Of a DNA stretch of 64,000 nt, positions 50,279 through 58,843 are shown in pieces. The stretch comes from Tepidiforma sp. GTDB lineage: Bacteria > Chloroflexota > Dehalococcoidia > Tepidiformales > Tepidiformaceae. The notes under the pieces are model-generated. The model saw only the letters and a list, made by a program, of their open reading frames with translations, was not told the DNA's origin and ran no database searches. A program made the position numbers and the translations under genes. The stretch covers positions 558,001-622,000 of the forward strand of contig BPIE01000001.1 of NCBI GenBank assembly GCA_026003935.1. Reading direction: 5' to 3'. Positions within the stretch are counted from its first letter, which is position 1. Each line of letters begins with the position of its first letter.

Positions 50279-51660
50279 TGGACCGGGACCGGGCTGCGTG
50301 GTTCGCTGCGCGGGGCGGCCTCGAGCTCGACCCGGAGACGGAGGTCGAGATTAGCGGGGAGGACCCGGTACTGGCGACGCCGTTTCACCTGGGTGAGGGC
50401 GCTGCGGTGGCGCTGGTGCTGGTGGGGCAGGAGGCCGCGCGGTTATGGAAGCTGCGGGGCGGGCGGCGGCAGGCGCTCGCGGTCGACGTGCGGCATGCAG
50501 CGGCGTCGCTGCGGAGCTACCTGCACCTGGAGGTGAACGGCCAATCGGGGCCGCCGCCCCCACGGGCGGGGTACTTCGTGACGGGCATCTGGCCGTGCGG
50601 CGATGGGCGGTTCATCCACCTGCACGGGAGTTTCACGCACGCGCCGGGCATCCTTGCAGAGCTGGGCTTGGGGGAAACGGCGACGGCGGAGGAGATTGCG
50701 GCAGCAACGCGGCGCCGGGGGGCCTTCGAGCTGGAGGATGCGCTCGCGGCGAAGGGGCTTTGTGCTGCGGTCTGCCGGACGCACGCGGAGTGGATGGCGC
50801 ATCCGCAGGGGCAGGTGCTGGCGGGGCAGCCGGTGGTGACGCTGGAGAAAATCGGCGAGGCGCCGCCCGAGCCGCTCGGTGAGGCCGACCGCCCGCTGCG
50901 GGGAGTGCGGGTGCTCGACCTGACGCGGGTGCTGGCTGGCCCGACGGTGGCGCGGACGCTGGCGGAGCACGGGGCGGACGTCCTGCACATTGCGAGCCCG
51001 AAGCTGCCGACGATTGAGCGGTTCGAGCAGGATACGGGGCACGGCAAGCGGCAGGCGTACCTCGACCTCGAAGACCCGGCGCAGGCGGAGCGGCTGCGCG
51101 AGCTGGTTCGGGGGGCGGACGTGTTTTCGCAGGGGTTCCAGTGGGGGTCGCTGGAGCGGCGTGGCTTCGGGCCGCGGGAGGTGGCGGCGCTGCGGCCGGG
51201 GGTCGTCTACGTGACGGAGAACGCGTTTGGGTACGGGGGCACGTGGGACGGGCGGCCGGGGTGGGAACAGCTGGCGCAGGCGACGACGGGGGTGTGCGTG
51301 GTGCAAGGGGGAGATGGGCCGCCGGTGCTGGCGCCTGCGGCGATGAACGACTACACGACGGGCTACTTTGGGGCGCTGGGGGCGATGATGGCGCTGCGGC
51401 GGCGTGCCCTGGAGGGGGGTTCGTGGCTGGTGCGGGTTTCGCTGGCGCGGACGAGCATGTGGTATTACGACCTCGGGCACGATCTCGACCCGGCGCGGGC
51501 GGCGGGGGTGGGGGAGCTCGCACCGCTGCTGCTGGAGCGGGAGACGGGCTGGGGTCGGATGCGGTTTCTTCGCCCTGCGCTGCGGATGTCGGAGACGGAC
51601 CCCCACTGGGAGCTGCCTTCGGAGCCGCCGGGCAGCGGCGAGGCGTGCTGGCCGGGCTAG
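50278..51660 (+). CDS. Family III CoA-transferase (CaiB/BaiF)
   Basis: The 460-residue protein contains LRGVRVLDLTRVLAGPTVARTLAEHGADV near 202 and the nucleotide region TGHGKRQAYLDLEDP, plus YDLGHDLDP near the C-terminus. The aspartate expected as nucleophile is in the usual place after GADV... but the N-terminal 200 residues diverge from the family. It moves CoA between carboxylic acids. It overlaps the thioesterase by 1 nt and shares a CTAG stop with the FlgM-like gene. Confidence 0.85.
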   Translation: MDRDRAAWFAARGGLELDPETEVEISGEDPVLATPFHLGEGAAVALVLVGQEAARLWKLRGGRRQALAVDVRHAAASLRSYLHLEVNGQSGPPPPRAGYFVTGIWPCGDGRFIHLHGSFTHAPGILAELGLGETATAEEIAAATRRRGAFELEDALAAKGLCAAVCRTHAEWMAHPQGQVLAGQPVVTLEKIGEAPPEPLGEADRPLRGVRVLDLTRVLAGPTVARTLAEHGADVLHIASPKLPTIERFEQDTGHGKRQAYLDLEDPAQAERLRELVRGADVFSQGFQWGSLERRGFGPREVAALRPGVVYVTENAFGYGGTWDGRPGWEQLAQATTGVCVVQGGDGPPVLAPAAMNDYTTGYFGALGAMMALRRRALEGGSWLVRVSLARTSMWYYDLGHDLDPARAAGVGELAPLLLERETGWGRMRFLRPALRMSETDPHWELPSEPPGSGEACWPG

Positions 51661-51923
51661 GAGACGGCGCGGGCCTGGGCGGGCTCGGGGGCGCGGGCCG
51701 ATGCAGGGACGATGAATCGCGAGCGGTCGAACTCGCGCGAGGGCGCCGGCGCGGCATCGAGGGCGGGGGCGGGTGCCCAGGCGGCGAGGAGCGCGCGGGC
51801 GACTTCGGCGGGGTCGGGGCGATAGGTGCCGTTGCGCACCTGTTCACGCAGTTCGAGGACGCGGCGGGTGCGGTCGTCGAATGGGAGGAGGCGGGACGGG
51901 CGGGGATGGTTGGGGGCGGTCAT
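51657..51923 (-). CDS. FlgM-like anti-sigma factor candidate
   Basis: The 88-residue protein has VLELREQVRNGTYRPDPAEVARALL in the middle (about 22-46), very close to the C-terminal sigma-28-binding region of FlgM (RxxIxxGtYxvdxxxiAxaLl). The Pro/Ala-rich remainder looks disordered, as FlgM usually is. No flagellar genes lie in the window. It overlaps the CoA-transferase stop through CTAG. Confidence 0.65.
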   Translation of the reverse strand: MTAPNHPRPSRLLPFDDRTRRVLELREQVRNGTYRPDPAEVARALLAAWAPAPALDAAPAPSREFDRSRFIVPASARAPEPAQARAVS

Positions 51924-52002
51924 GGGGCACCTCGCGCAGTGGGTTACATCAACGTTGACGGCTGGTTTCGGGGAGGTGCGTAGGGGTTGCGGGATGGTTC
52001 TA

Positions 52003-52023
52003 TCGGAATTTTCACACTTCCGA
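52003..52023. promoter_or_regulatory. Inverted repeat TCGGAA-N9-TTCCGA
   Basis: A perfect 6-bp inverted repeat in the 135-nt gap between the FlgM-like gene and the ABC permease gene. On minus its proximal part reads CCGATA, part of a sigma-28 -10, but no -35 fits. Possible operator. Confidence 0.35.
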
Positions 52024-52058
52024 CGCGGGGGAACCCGGATGCTTGCAGGAGAGGCGCT

Positions 52059-52859
52059 TCAACGGAGGTCGCGGCGGCGAAAGCTGGCGACCCCGGCGGC
52101 GACAGGGACGACGGCAAGGAGCAGTGCGGGGAGGACCGCGCTGACGGAGGGCCCGAAGGCGAGGAGGTTGGTGTGGAGATACCAGTGCCAGGGGTTGAGG
52201 TTGCGCACCCAGCCGGGAGCATCGGCGGCGGTGAGGAGGCCCTGGGCGAGGAAGCCGCCGGCAGCGAGGACGGTAGCTGCCGCGAAGCCGGGTCCGCGCC
52301 GGCCGCTGATGGCGCCGCCAGCGAAGGCGACGGCTGCATGGAGGAGGGCGAGGGTGTAGAGCCCGGCGAAGGCTGCGGCGAGGCCCGCACCGTCGATGCC
52401 GTCGAGCGCTGAGAACGGGGGCGCGAGGAGGAGGAGGGAGAGCGCCGAGCCGAGGACGAGGAGCGCGAGGAGGGCCGCAAGCGCGAGCACGCGCTGTGCT
52501 GCGAGTGAGGCGCGCGAGATGGGGTTGGCGAGGATGAGCTCGAGGGTGCCGTCTTCTTCGCTGCCGCCGACGAGGCTGGCGCCGCCGACGATGGCGTAGA
52601 CGACGAGGAGCGCGGTGAGGAGGGAGGAGAAGAGGCGGACCCAGAGGTAGCCGGGGGCCGAGCTGAGGGAAACGCCGCCGGCCATGCCGAAGGTGGCACG
52701 GAGCGGTTCGGGCATTTGCTGGACCAGCTCGTCGAAGCTTTGGGAGTTGCGGACCGTTGGGTAGAAGACGAGGGTGACGACGTTGATGACCACGAGGCCG
52801 AGGGTCCACCAGAGGAGGGCGCGGCGTCGGTCGCGGAAGGTGCGCCGGAAGATGGTCAC
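52059..52859 (-). CDS. ABC-2-type exporter permease
   Basis: The 266-residue protein has about six hydrophobic helices, beginning with RRALLWWTLGLVVINVVTLVFY, an extracellular-type loop with MPEPLRATFG and a second set from SLLTALLVVYAIVGG. This is the ABC2 permease fold; the neighbour is its ATPase. GTG 52859 overlaps the ATPase stop (GTGA). Substrate unknown. Confidence 0.88.
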   Translation of the reverse strand: MTIFRRTFRDRRRALLWWTLGLVVINVVTLVFYPTVRNSQSFDELVQQMPEPLRATFGMAGGVSLSSAPGYLWVRLFSSLLTALLVVYAIVGGASLVGGSEEDGTLELILANPISRASLAAQRVLALAALLALLVLGSALSLLLLAPPFSALDGIDGAGLAAAFAGLYTLALLHAAVAFAGGAISGRRGPGFAAATVLAAGGFLAQGLLTAADAPGWVRNLNPWHWYLHTNLLAFGPSVSAVLPALLLAVVPVAAGVASFRRRDLR

Positions 52860-53776
52860 GGCGCTGCCTCCTGGTAGTACTCGAGGAAGAGGTCTTCGAG
52901 GTCCTGGCCGGGGGTGTGGATGCGCTCGACCGTGAGCCCGGCGGCGGCCTTGACGACGGGGTCGACGGAGCCTTCGACGAGGAGCTGGACGCCGCCGTCG
53001 TGGTAGGTGACCTGGCGGACGCCGGGAAGGGTTTCAAAGAGCCCGCGCGGGGGCGGGGTGGCGGTGAAAAGGTCGATGCGCTGGCGTGCGCGGCGGCGGA
53101 GCTCAGCGATGGACGCGACGGTTACGAGGCGGCCTTTGCGGAGGATGGCGACGCGGCTGGCGAGGGCTTCCACTTCGGGGAGGACGTGCGAGGAGAGGAA
53201 GACGGTGGCGCCGCGCGATGCTTCTTCGCGCACGAGCCGATGGAATTCCTGCTGCAGGAGCGGGTCGAGGCCGGAGGTGGGCTCATCGAGGATGAGGAGG
53301 TCGGGTCGGTGCATGAAGGCCTGAACGATGCCGACCTTGCGGCGGTTGCCGGTGCTGAGGTCGCCGAGGGGGCGAGAAGGGTCGAGGGCGAAGCGGTCGA
53401 GCAGGTCGCGGGTGAACTGGCGGTCGTACCCGCCGCGAAGCTCACCGAAGAATTCGATGACGTCGCTGGCGGTGTAGCGGCGGTCGATGGCGAGCTCGGC
53501 GGGGAGGTAGCCGACGCGGCGCCTGGCGCCGGGCTCCCAACCGCTCCTGCCGAAGAGGGTGCAGGTGCCGGCGGAGGGGTTGATGAAGCCGAGGAGGAGG
53601 CGAATGGTCGTGGTCTTGCCTGCACCGTTCGGGCCGAGGAAGCCGAAGACCTCGCCGGGGTGAACGGCGAGGTCCAGGCTGTCGACGGCAGTGAGCCGGC
53701 CGAAGCTCTTCGTGAGGCCGCGCGCCTCGATGGGGAGGGGCATGGCCGGGGCGCCGGGGGCGGCGGCGGCGGTCAT
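52856..53776 (-). CDS. ABC exporter ATPase
   Basis: The 306-residue protein has Walker [13 protein letters not shown] near 48, signature LSTGNRRKVGI near 142, Walker B DLLILDEPTSGLDP and SSHVLPEVEALA (H-loop), as in CcmA/NodI-type ATPases of ABC-2 exporters. ATG 53776 overlaps the stop of the acyl-CoA dehydrogenase (ATGA); MPLPIEARGL eleven residues later is an alternative start. Confidence 0.93.
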   Translation of the reverse strand: MTAAAAPGAPAMPLPIEARGLTKSFGRLTAVDSLDLAVHPGEVFGFLGPNGAGKTTTIRLLLGFINPSAGTCTLFGRSGWEPGARRRVGYLPAELAIDRRYTASDVIEFFGELRGGYDRQFTRDLLDRFALDPSRPLGDLSTGNRRKVGIVQAFMHRPDLLILDEPTSGLDPLLQQEFHRLVREEASRGATVFLSSHVLPEVEALASRVAILRKGRLVTVASIAELRRRARQRIDLFTATPPPRGLFETLPGVRQVTYHDGGVQLLVEGSVDPVVKAAAGLTVERIHTPGQDLEDLFLEYYQEAAP

Positions 53777-54924
53777 TCGCGGGGGAGGCCGAGGCCGCGG
53801 GTGGCGATCACGGTGCGCTGGATTTCCGAGGTGCCGCCTTCGATGGTGTTGGCGACACTCCGGAGGAGCAGGTAGTGGTAACGAAGGGCGGGCGAACCGG
53901 TGCGGGCTGCCTGTCCCTCCATGCCGAAGACTTGCACGGCGGTGCCGGCGATGCGCTGCTGGAGCTCGGCACCGAAGAGCTTGGCCATCTGTGCTTCGCG
54001 GTTGGGCGCGATGCCGGTTTTTTCCTGCTGGGAGGCGATGTAGTAGGCCATGTTGCGAAGGAGCTGAACGCCGATGGCGTGCTCGGCCATGCGGTGGCGG
54101 ATGGCATCGGGGGTATGGCCGCGGTGCGCTTTGAGATACGCCACGAGGTCGTCGACGGTGCGGCGGGCGTTGGAGGTGGCGCCGATCGAGGAGCGCTCGA
54201 AGTCGAGGCCGACGGCGACGTTGTACCAGCCGCGGTTTTCTTCGCCGACGAGGTTGGCGGCGGGTACGCGGACGTCTTCGAAGTAGACCTCGTTGAATTC
54301 GTGGGTGCCGGCCATGTTGACGAGTGGGCGGACCGTGATGCCGGGGCTGTCCATTTTGACGGCGAAGGTGGAGATGCCCTTGTGCTTGGGGGCGTTGGGG
54401 TCGGTGCGGGCAGCGAGCCAGCCCCAATCGGCGTAGTGGCCGAAGGTGGTCCAGATTTTCTGGCCGTTGATGATGTAGTCGTCGCCGTCGCGGACGGCGC
54501 GGGTCTGCATGGCGGCGAGGTCGGAGCCTGCGCCGGGTTCGGAGTAGAGGGTGCACCAGAGGTCGGTGCCGTCGGCGATGCGGGTGAGGAAGCGGGCCTT
54601 CTGCTCGTCGGTGCCGTAGAGCATGACGACGGGGCCGACCCAGGCGACGCCCATGTTCACGGTGCCGGGGACGCCATGGTAGGCCATCTGCTCGTTGAAG
54701 AGCATCTGCTGCATGGGGGAAGCGCCGAGGCCGCCGTACTCCTTCGGCCAGGGAAGGGCGAGCCAGCGCCTGGCTGCGAGACGCTTCATGATGTCGCGTT
54801 CGATGGCGAGGCGGTCTTCAAGGGAGTCGTACTCCCGGTCCCAGCCGGGCGGGAGGCCGTGCTCGATGAAGTCGATGACTTCGCGCTGGAAGGCTTCCTG
54901 TTCGGGGGTGAGACGAAAATCCAT
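53773..54924 (-). CDS. Acyl-CoA dehydrogenase
   Basis: The 383-residue flavoenzyme has MDFRLTPEQEAFQREV, YSEPGAGSDLAAMQT (FAD/substrate loop), DYIINGQKIWTT and the C-terminal TIEGGTSEIQRTVIA, where the glutamate is the expected catalytic base though one glycine is added relative to YEGTSEIQ. Substrate chain length unknown. Its cotranscription with an ABC exporter is unusual. A TACACT box lies about 40 nt upstream. Confidence 0.93.
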   Translation of the reverse strand: MDFRLTPEQEAFQREVIDFIEHGLPPGWDREYDSLEDRLAIERDIMKRLAARRWLALPWPKEYGGLGASPMQQMLFNEQMAYHGVPGTVNMGVAWVGPVVMLYGTDEQKARFLTRIADGTDLWCTLYSEPGAGSDLAAMQTRAVRDGDDYIINGQKIWTTFGHYADWGWLAARTDPNAPKHKGISTFAVKMDSPGITVRPLVNMAGTHEFNEVYFEDVRVPAANLVGEENRGWYNVAVGLDFERSSIGATSNARRTVDDLVAYLKAHRGHTPDAIRHRMAEHAIGVQLLRNMAYYIASQQEKTGIAPNREAQMAKLFGAELQQRIAGTAVQVFGMEGQAARTGSPALRYHYLLLRSVANTIEGGTSEIQRTVIATRGLGLPRE

Positions 54925-55007
54925 GGGCGAGGGGCTCCAGCCGCAGTAGCGGCCGCGGATAGTGTAGCGAGGCCGGGAGTTGGGGGGCGGGGCGGCTGGA
55001 GCGGGGC

Positions 55008-55013
55008 TATACT
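55008..55013 (+). promoter_or_regulatory. -10 box of polA, leaderless spacing
   Basis: TATACT (5 of 6) ending 6 nt before GTG 55020. No Shine-Dalgarno sequence and no clear -35. Confidence 0.6.
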
Positions 55014-55019
55014 TGGCGG

Positions 55020-57755
55020 GTGCCCGAAGGATCTGAGAGCAAGCCGCGGCTGGTGGTGCTTGATTCGCACGGCATCCTGTACCGGGCGTTTTTTGCGTTT
55101 GCGAACTCCGACAGTCCGCTGATGACTTCGAAGGGGGAGCTCACCTTCGCGGTCCACGGGTACGCGGAGACGCTCATCCGGGTGCTCGACGTCTTGCGGC
55201 CGACGCACATCTGTGCGGCGTGGGACGCGGGCGGAAAGACGTTCCGCCACGAGGCAAGCGAGGCGTACAAGGCGACGCGCCGGGAGACGCCTGAGGAGCT
55301 ATTGCGGCAGATGGGGCGGGTGCGTGAGATGCTGGATGCGTTCGGCATCCCGATCTATGAGTTCCCGGGCTACGAGGCGGACGACGTGGCGGGGACGATT
55401 GCGACGAAGGCCGCGGCGCAGGGCATCGAGACCTACATTGCGACGCTGGACACGGACCTCGTCCAGTTGCTGGGTCCGAACATCAAGCTGTTCATGTTCC
55501 GGCCGTTCCAGCGGGACACCGTGGAGTATGACGAGGCGAAGGCAGCGGAGCGGTGGGGCTTCAGCCCGAAGTACATGGTGGATTTCAAGGCGCTGAAGGG
55601 CGATTCGAGCGACAACATCGAGGGCATCCGGGGGATTGGGGAGAAGACGGCCACAGACCTGATTCGGCAGTTCGGGCCGGTGGAGTCGATTTACGAGAAC
55701 ATCGAGCTCATCCGGGGCGCGGTCAAGCAGAAGCTGCTGGGCGGCCGGGAGATTGCTTTCCGGAACAAGGAGCTGGTGACTATCCGTACGGACCTTCCGA
55801 TCGAGTTCGACCTCGAGCAGTGCCGCGTACGGGATTTCGACCGGGAGCGGATTGCGGCGCTGTTCCGTGAGCTGGAGTTCCGGGTGCTGGCACAGCGGCT
55901 CGACGAGGTGCTCGGGGCACGGGCGGCGCGCCCGGCGGGGCCGGAGGTGGATGTGCGGTACGGGACTGTGACCGACCGGGCGGGGCTGGAGGAGCTGGCG
56001 GGGAGGCTCCGGGCTGCCGGCGGGTTTGCGGTCGCCGGCATCACGACGACGGGGGACACGAGCCACCCGATGCTGCTGGGGCTGGCGTTCGCAACGGGGC
56101 CCGGGGAGGCGTGGTACGTGCCGGTGGGGCACGCGCCGCGGATGGACGGCGAGACGAATCAGGCCGCGCTGGGCGAGGTGCGTGAGGTGCTGGGGCCGGT
56201 GCTGGAGGATGCGGGGCTCGACAAGACGGCCTACGGCACGAAGTACCTGCTGCATCTGCTGGACCGGAACGGGATGACCCTCGCGGGGTGCCGGTTCGAT
56301 GTGGCAATTGCGGCGTTTCTGCTTGGGGAGACGTCGTCGACGCTGAACGCGCTGGTCAATGAGCGGCTGGGCATGGAGCTGACTTCGCTGCAGTCGCTGG
56401 TAGGGACGGGCAAGAATGCGAAGCTGCTCGGGCAGGCGAGCATCGAGGAGGTCACTCCGTACGCCTGCCAGCAGGCGGACTATGCGCTGCGGATGCGGGA
56501 GCCGCTGGCGGCGCAGCTGCGCGAGCGGGGGCAGTGGGCGCTGTTCGCTGAGATGGAGATGCCGCTCGTCGGGGTGCTCTACCGGATGGAGAAGGTGGGG
56601 GTGGCCGTCGACCTGGCGGTGCTGCGGGAGGCGTCGCGGCAGCTCGGGGAGGAGGCGGCGCGGGTGGAGCGGGAGATTTACGCGATCGTCGGGCACGAGT
56701 TCAACATCGGGAGTCCGAAGCAGTTGAGCGACGTGCTGTTCGGGGAGCTGGGGCTGCCGAAAACGCGGAAGACGACGCAGGGCTACAGCACGGACCAGCG
56801 GGCGCTGGAGGGCCTGCGGCCGCTGACGCCAATCATTGACCTGATTTTCCAGTACCGCGAGCTGACGAAGCTGAAATCGACGTACGCGGATGCGCTGCCG
56901 GGGACGGTGGCGGAGGACGGCAGGATTCATACGGATTTCCAACAGACGGTGGCGTCGACGGGGCGGCTGAGTTCGACGAACCCGAATTTGCAAAACATCC
57001 CGGTGCGAACGGAGACGGGGCGCGCGCTGCGCCGGGCGTTCATCGCGAGCGGGTTCGAGGACCCGTGGCTGGTGGGAGCGGACTATTCGCAGGTGGAGCT
57101 GCGGATTCTTGCGCACATCACCGGCGACGAGGGGCTGATCAACGCGTTTCTCGCGGACCAGGACATCCACCGGGCGACGGCTGCGACGGTGTACGGGGTC
57201 GACCCGAGTGAGGTGACGCGGCAGATGCGCGACACGGCGAAGATGGTGAACTTCGGCATTGCGTACGGGATGGGGGAGTTTGGGCTGGCGAGCCGGACGG
57301 GGATGACGCGGGAGGAGGCGGAGGCGTTCATCCAGTCGTACTACCGGAACTTCCCAGGGATTGCGCGGTGGCAGGAGGAGACGCTGGCGTTCACGCGGGA
57401 GCACGGCTACGCGGAGACGCTATTCGGGCGGCGGCGGTATCTGCCGGCCATCCGGAGCACGAATTTCCAGGTGCGGGCGGCTGCGGAGCGGGAGGCGATC
57501 AATATGCCGATCCAGGGGACGGCGGCGGACATCATCAAGGTGGCGATGATCCGGGTGGACGAGGAGCTGCGGGAGCGAGGGCTTCGGAGTCGGATGATCC
57601 TGCAGGTGCACGACGAGCTGATCTTCGAGTGCCCGGCGGAGGAGGTGGAGGCGGTGAGGGAGCTCGCGCCGAGGATTATGTCCGCTAGCATCGAGCTGAA
57701 GGTGCCGCTGAAGGTGGACCTGAAGCAAGGGCGGAACTGGGGAGAGATGGAGTAG
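55020..57755 (+). CDS. polA: DNA polymerase I, proofreading site degenerate
   Basis: The 911-residue polymerase has a 5' nuclease domain (1-about 300, GYEADDVAGTIA, GDSSDNIEGIRGIG), an inactive 3'-5' exonuclease region (310-490) where the DxE of Exo I (AVAGITTTG) and the Exo II aspartate are missing, and a polymerase domain with motifs A DYSQVELRILAHI, B RDTAKMVNFGIAYG and C LQVHDELIFE. The loss of proofreading resembles Thermus. GTG 55020 follows TATACT by 6 nt without a ribosome binding site. Confidence 0.95.
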   Translation: MPEGSESKPRLVVLDSHGILYRAFFAFANSDSPLMTSKGELTFAVHGYAETLIRVLDVLRPTHICAAWDAGGKTFRHEASEAYKATRRETPEELLRQMGRVREMLDAFGIPIYEFPGYEADDVAGTIATKAAAQGIETYIATLDTDLVQLLGPNIKLFMFRPFQRDTVEYDEAKAAERWGFSPKYMVDFKALKGDSSDNIEGIRGIGEKTATDLIRQFGPVESIYENIELIRGAVKQKLLGGREIAFRNKELVTIRTDLPIEFDLEQCRVRDFDRERIAALFRELEFRVLAQRLDEVLGARAARPAGPEVDVRYGTVTDRAGLEELAGRLRAAGGFAVAGITTTGDTSHPMLLGLAFATGPGEAWYVPVGHAPRMDGETNQAALGEVREVLGPVLEDAGLDKTAYGTKYLLHLLDRNGMTLAGCRFDVAIAAFLLGETSSTLNALVNERLGMELTSLQSLVGTGKNAKLLGQASIEEVTPYACQQADYALRMREPLAAQLRERGQWALFAEMEMPLVGVLYRMEKVGVAVDLAVLREASRQLGEEAARVEREIYAIVGHEFNIGSPKQLSDVLFGELGLPKTRKTTQGYSTDQRALEGLRPLTPIIDLIFQYRELTKLKSTYADALPGTVAEDGRIHTDFQQTVASTGRLSSTNPNLQNIPVRTETGRALRRAFIASGFEDPWLVGADYSQVELRILAHITGDEGLINAFLADQDIHRATAATVYGVDPSEVTRQMRDTAKMVNFGIAYGMGEFGLASRTGMTREEAEAFIQSYYRNFPGIARWQEETLAFTREHGYAETLFGRRRYLPAIRSTNFQVRAAAEREAINMPIQGTAADIIKVAMIRVDEELRERGLRSRMILQVHDELIFECPAEEVEAVRELAPRIMSASIELKVPLKVDLKQGRNWGEME

Positions 57756-57803
57756 GCAGGGGTATACTGCCGGGCACATCTGCTGCAGCAGGAGCATGAG
57801 GAT

Positions 57804-58571
57804 ATGGCTGACACCGGCAGCTACGAAGGCATGCTGGCCGAAGTGACGAAGATTCCCGGGCATGGGGGCACGTGGATTTCGGTGTACCTGGCGCGGCCGC
57901 TGGGGCCGGGGCCGTTCCCGGGGGTGGTGTGGCTGCACCACATGCCGGGGTGGGACGAGTGGACGAAGGAGGCGGCGCGGAAGCTGGCCTACCACGGGTT
58001 CATGGTGGCGGCGCCGGACCTGTACTGCCGGGCCGGGACCGGCGCCCCGGAGGATGTAGCGGCGAAGGTGCGGGCGGAGGGGGGCGTGCCGGATTCGCAG
58101 GTTGTCGGGGATGCTGCGGCCTGCCGGGACTTCCTGCGGTCGCTGCCGCAATCGAACGGGAAGGTTGGAGTGACCGGGACGTGCTCAGGGGGGAGGCACG
58201 CGTATCTCGCGGCCTGCCTGGAGCGGTTCGATGCGTGCGTGGACCTGTGGGGCGGCGGTGTGGTGATGCGGCCGGAGGACCTGACTGAGAAACGGCCGGT
58301 GGCGCCGATCGACTATACGAAGGACCTCTCGTGTCCGCTGCTGGGGCTGTTTGGGGAGGAGGACCGGGCGCCATCGCCGGAGCAGGTGCGCCAGCATGAG
58401 GAGGAGCTGAAGCGGCACGGGAAGGCGTATGAGTTCCACATGTACGCGGGCGCAGGGCACGGGTTTTTCTATCACGACCGGCCGGCGGCGTACCGGGCGG
58501 AGGCGGCCGTGGATGGATGGAGGAAGGTGATCGCCTTCTTCCGGCAGCACCTGGGCGGGGGAGCGAGCTGA
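57804..58571 (+). CDS. Dienelactone-hydrolase-family esterase
   Basis: The 255-residue alpha/beta hydrolase has the nucleophile C127 in GTCSGGRHA, as in dienelactone hydrolase, rather than serine. Aspartate in FGEEDRAPS near 187 and histidine in GAGHGFFYHDR near 215 complete the triad. Substrate unknown; carboxymethylenebutenolide or other lactones are likely. GAGGAT precedes ATG 57804; TATACT is at 57761-57766. Its stop overlaps the next ATG (TGATG). Confidence 0.92.
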   Translation: MADTGSYEGMLAEVTKIPGHGGTWISVYLARPLGPGPFPGVVWLHHMPGWDEWTKEAARKLAYHGFMVAAPDLYCRAGTGAPEDVAAKVRAEGGVPDSQVVGDAAACRDFLRSLPQSNGKVGVTGTCSGGRHAYLAACLERFDACVDLWGGGVVMRPEDLTEKRPVAPIDYTKDLSCPLLGLFGEEDRAPSPEQVRQHEEELKRHGKAYEFHMYAGAGHGFFYHDRPAAYRAEAAVDGWRKVIAFFRQHLGGGAS

Positions 58572-58843
58572 TGTGCACGAACATTCTGGTGAAGACGGAG
58601 CTGGAGGGGGCCGGGTTCGGGAGGAACGGGTGGTTTCGGGTGAACCGGGCGAATGTGACGTACGACCACCCGTTTCACGTCGACCTCGAGCACGCGGTGA
58701 CGGTCGACTTTGTCGACGAGGCAGGGGGCCTGGATGCGCGGGTTGGGGTGGAGCTGACGCTAGAGTCCGCGCGGGCGCTCGCGCGGGCACTGCTGGCGGC
58801 CTGCGAGGAGGCGGAGGCGTATGAATCGGGGGCGCGGGGCTAG
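58571..58843 (+). CDS. DUF6295-family small protein
   Basis: The 90-residue protein starts MCTNILVKTELEG and contains WFRVNRANVTYDHPFHVDLEHAVTVDF in outline, then a helical C-terminus. This matches a small family often encoded next to dienelactone hydrolases; function unknown, but the pairing suggests a partner or regulator. The stop shares CTAG with the convergent urtE. Confidence 0.82.
   Translation: MCTNILVKTELEGAGFGRNGWFRVNRANVTYDHPFHVDLEHAVTVDFVDEAGGLDARVGVELTLESARALARALLAACEEAEAYESGARG

Noticed and set aside
51924-52058. A sigma-28 promoter for the FlgM-like gene
   Set aside because: CCGATA matches part of the -10, but no TAAA-type -35 lies 11 nt upstream.
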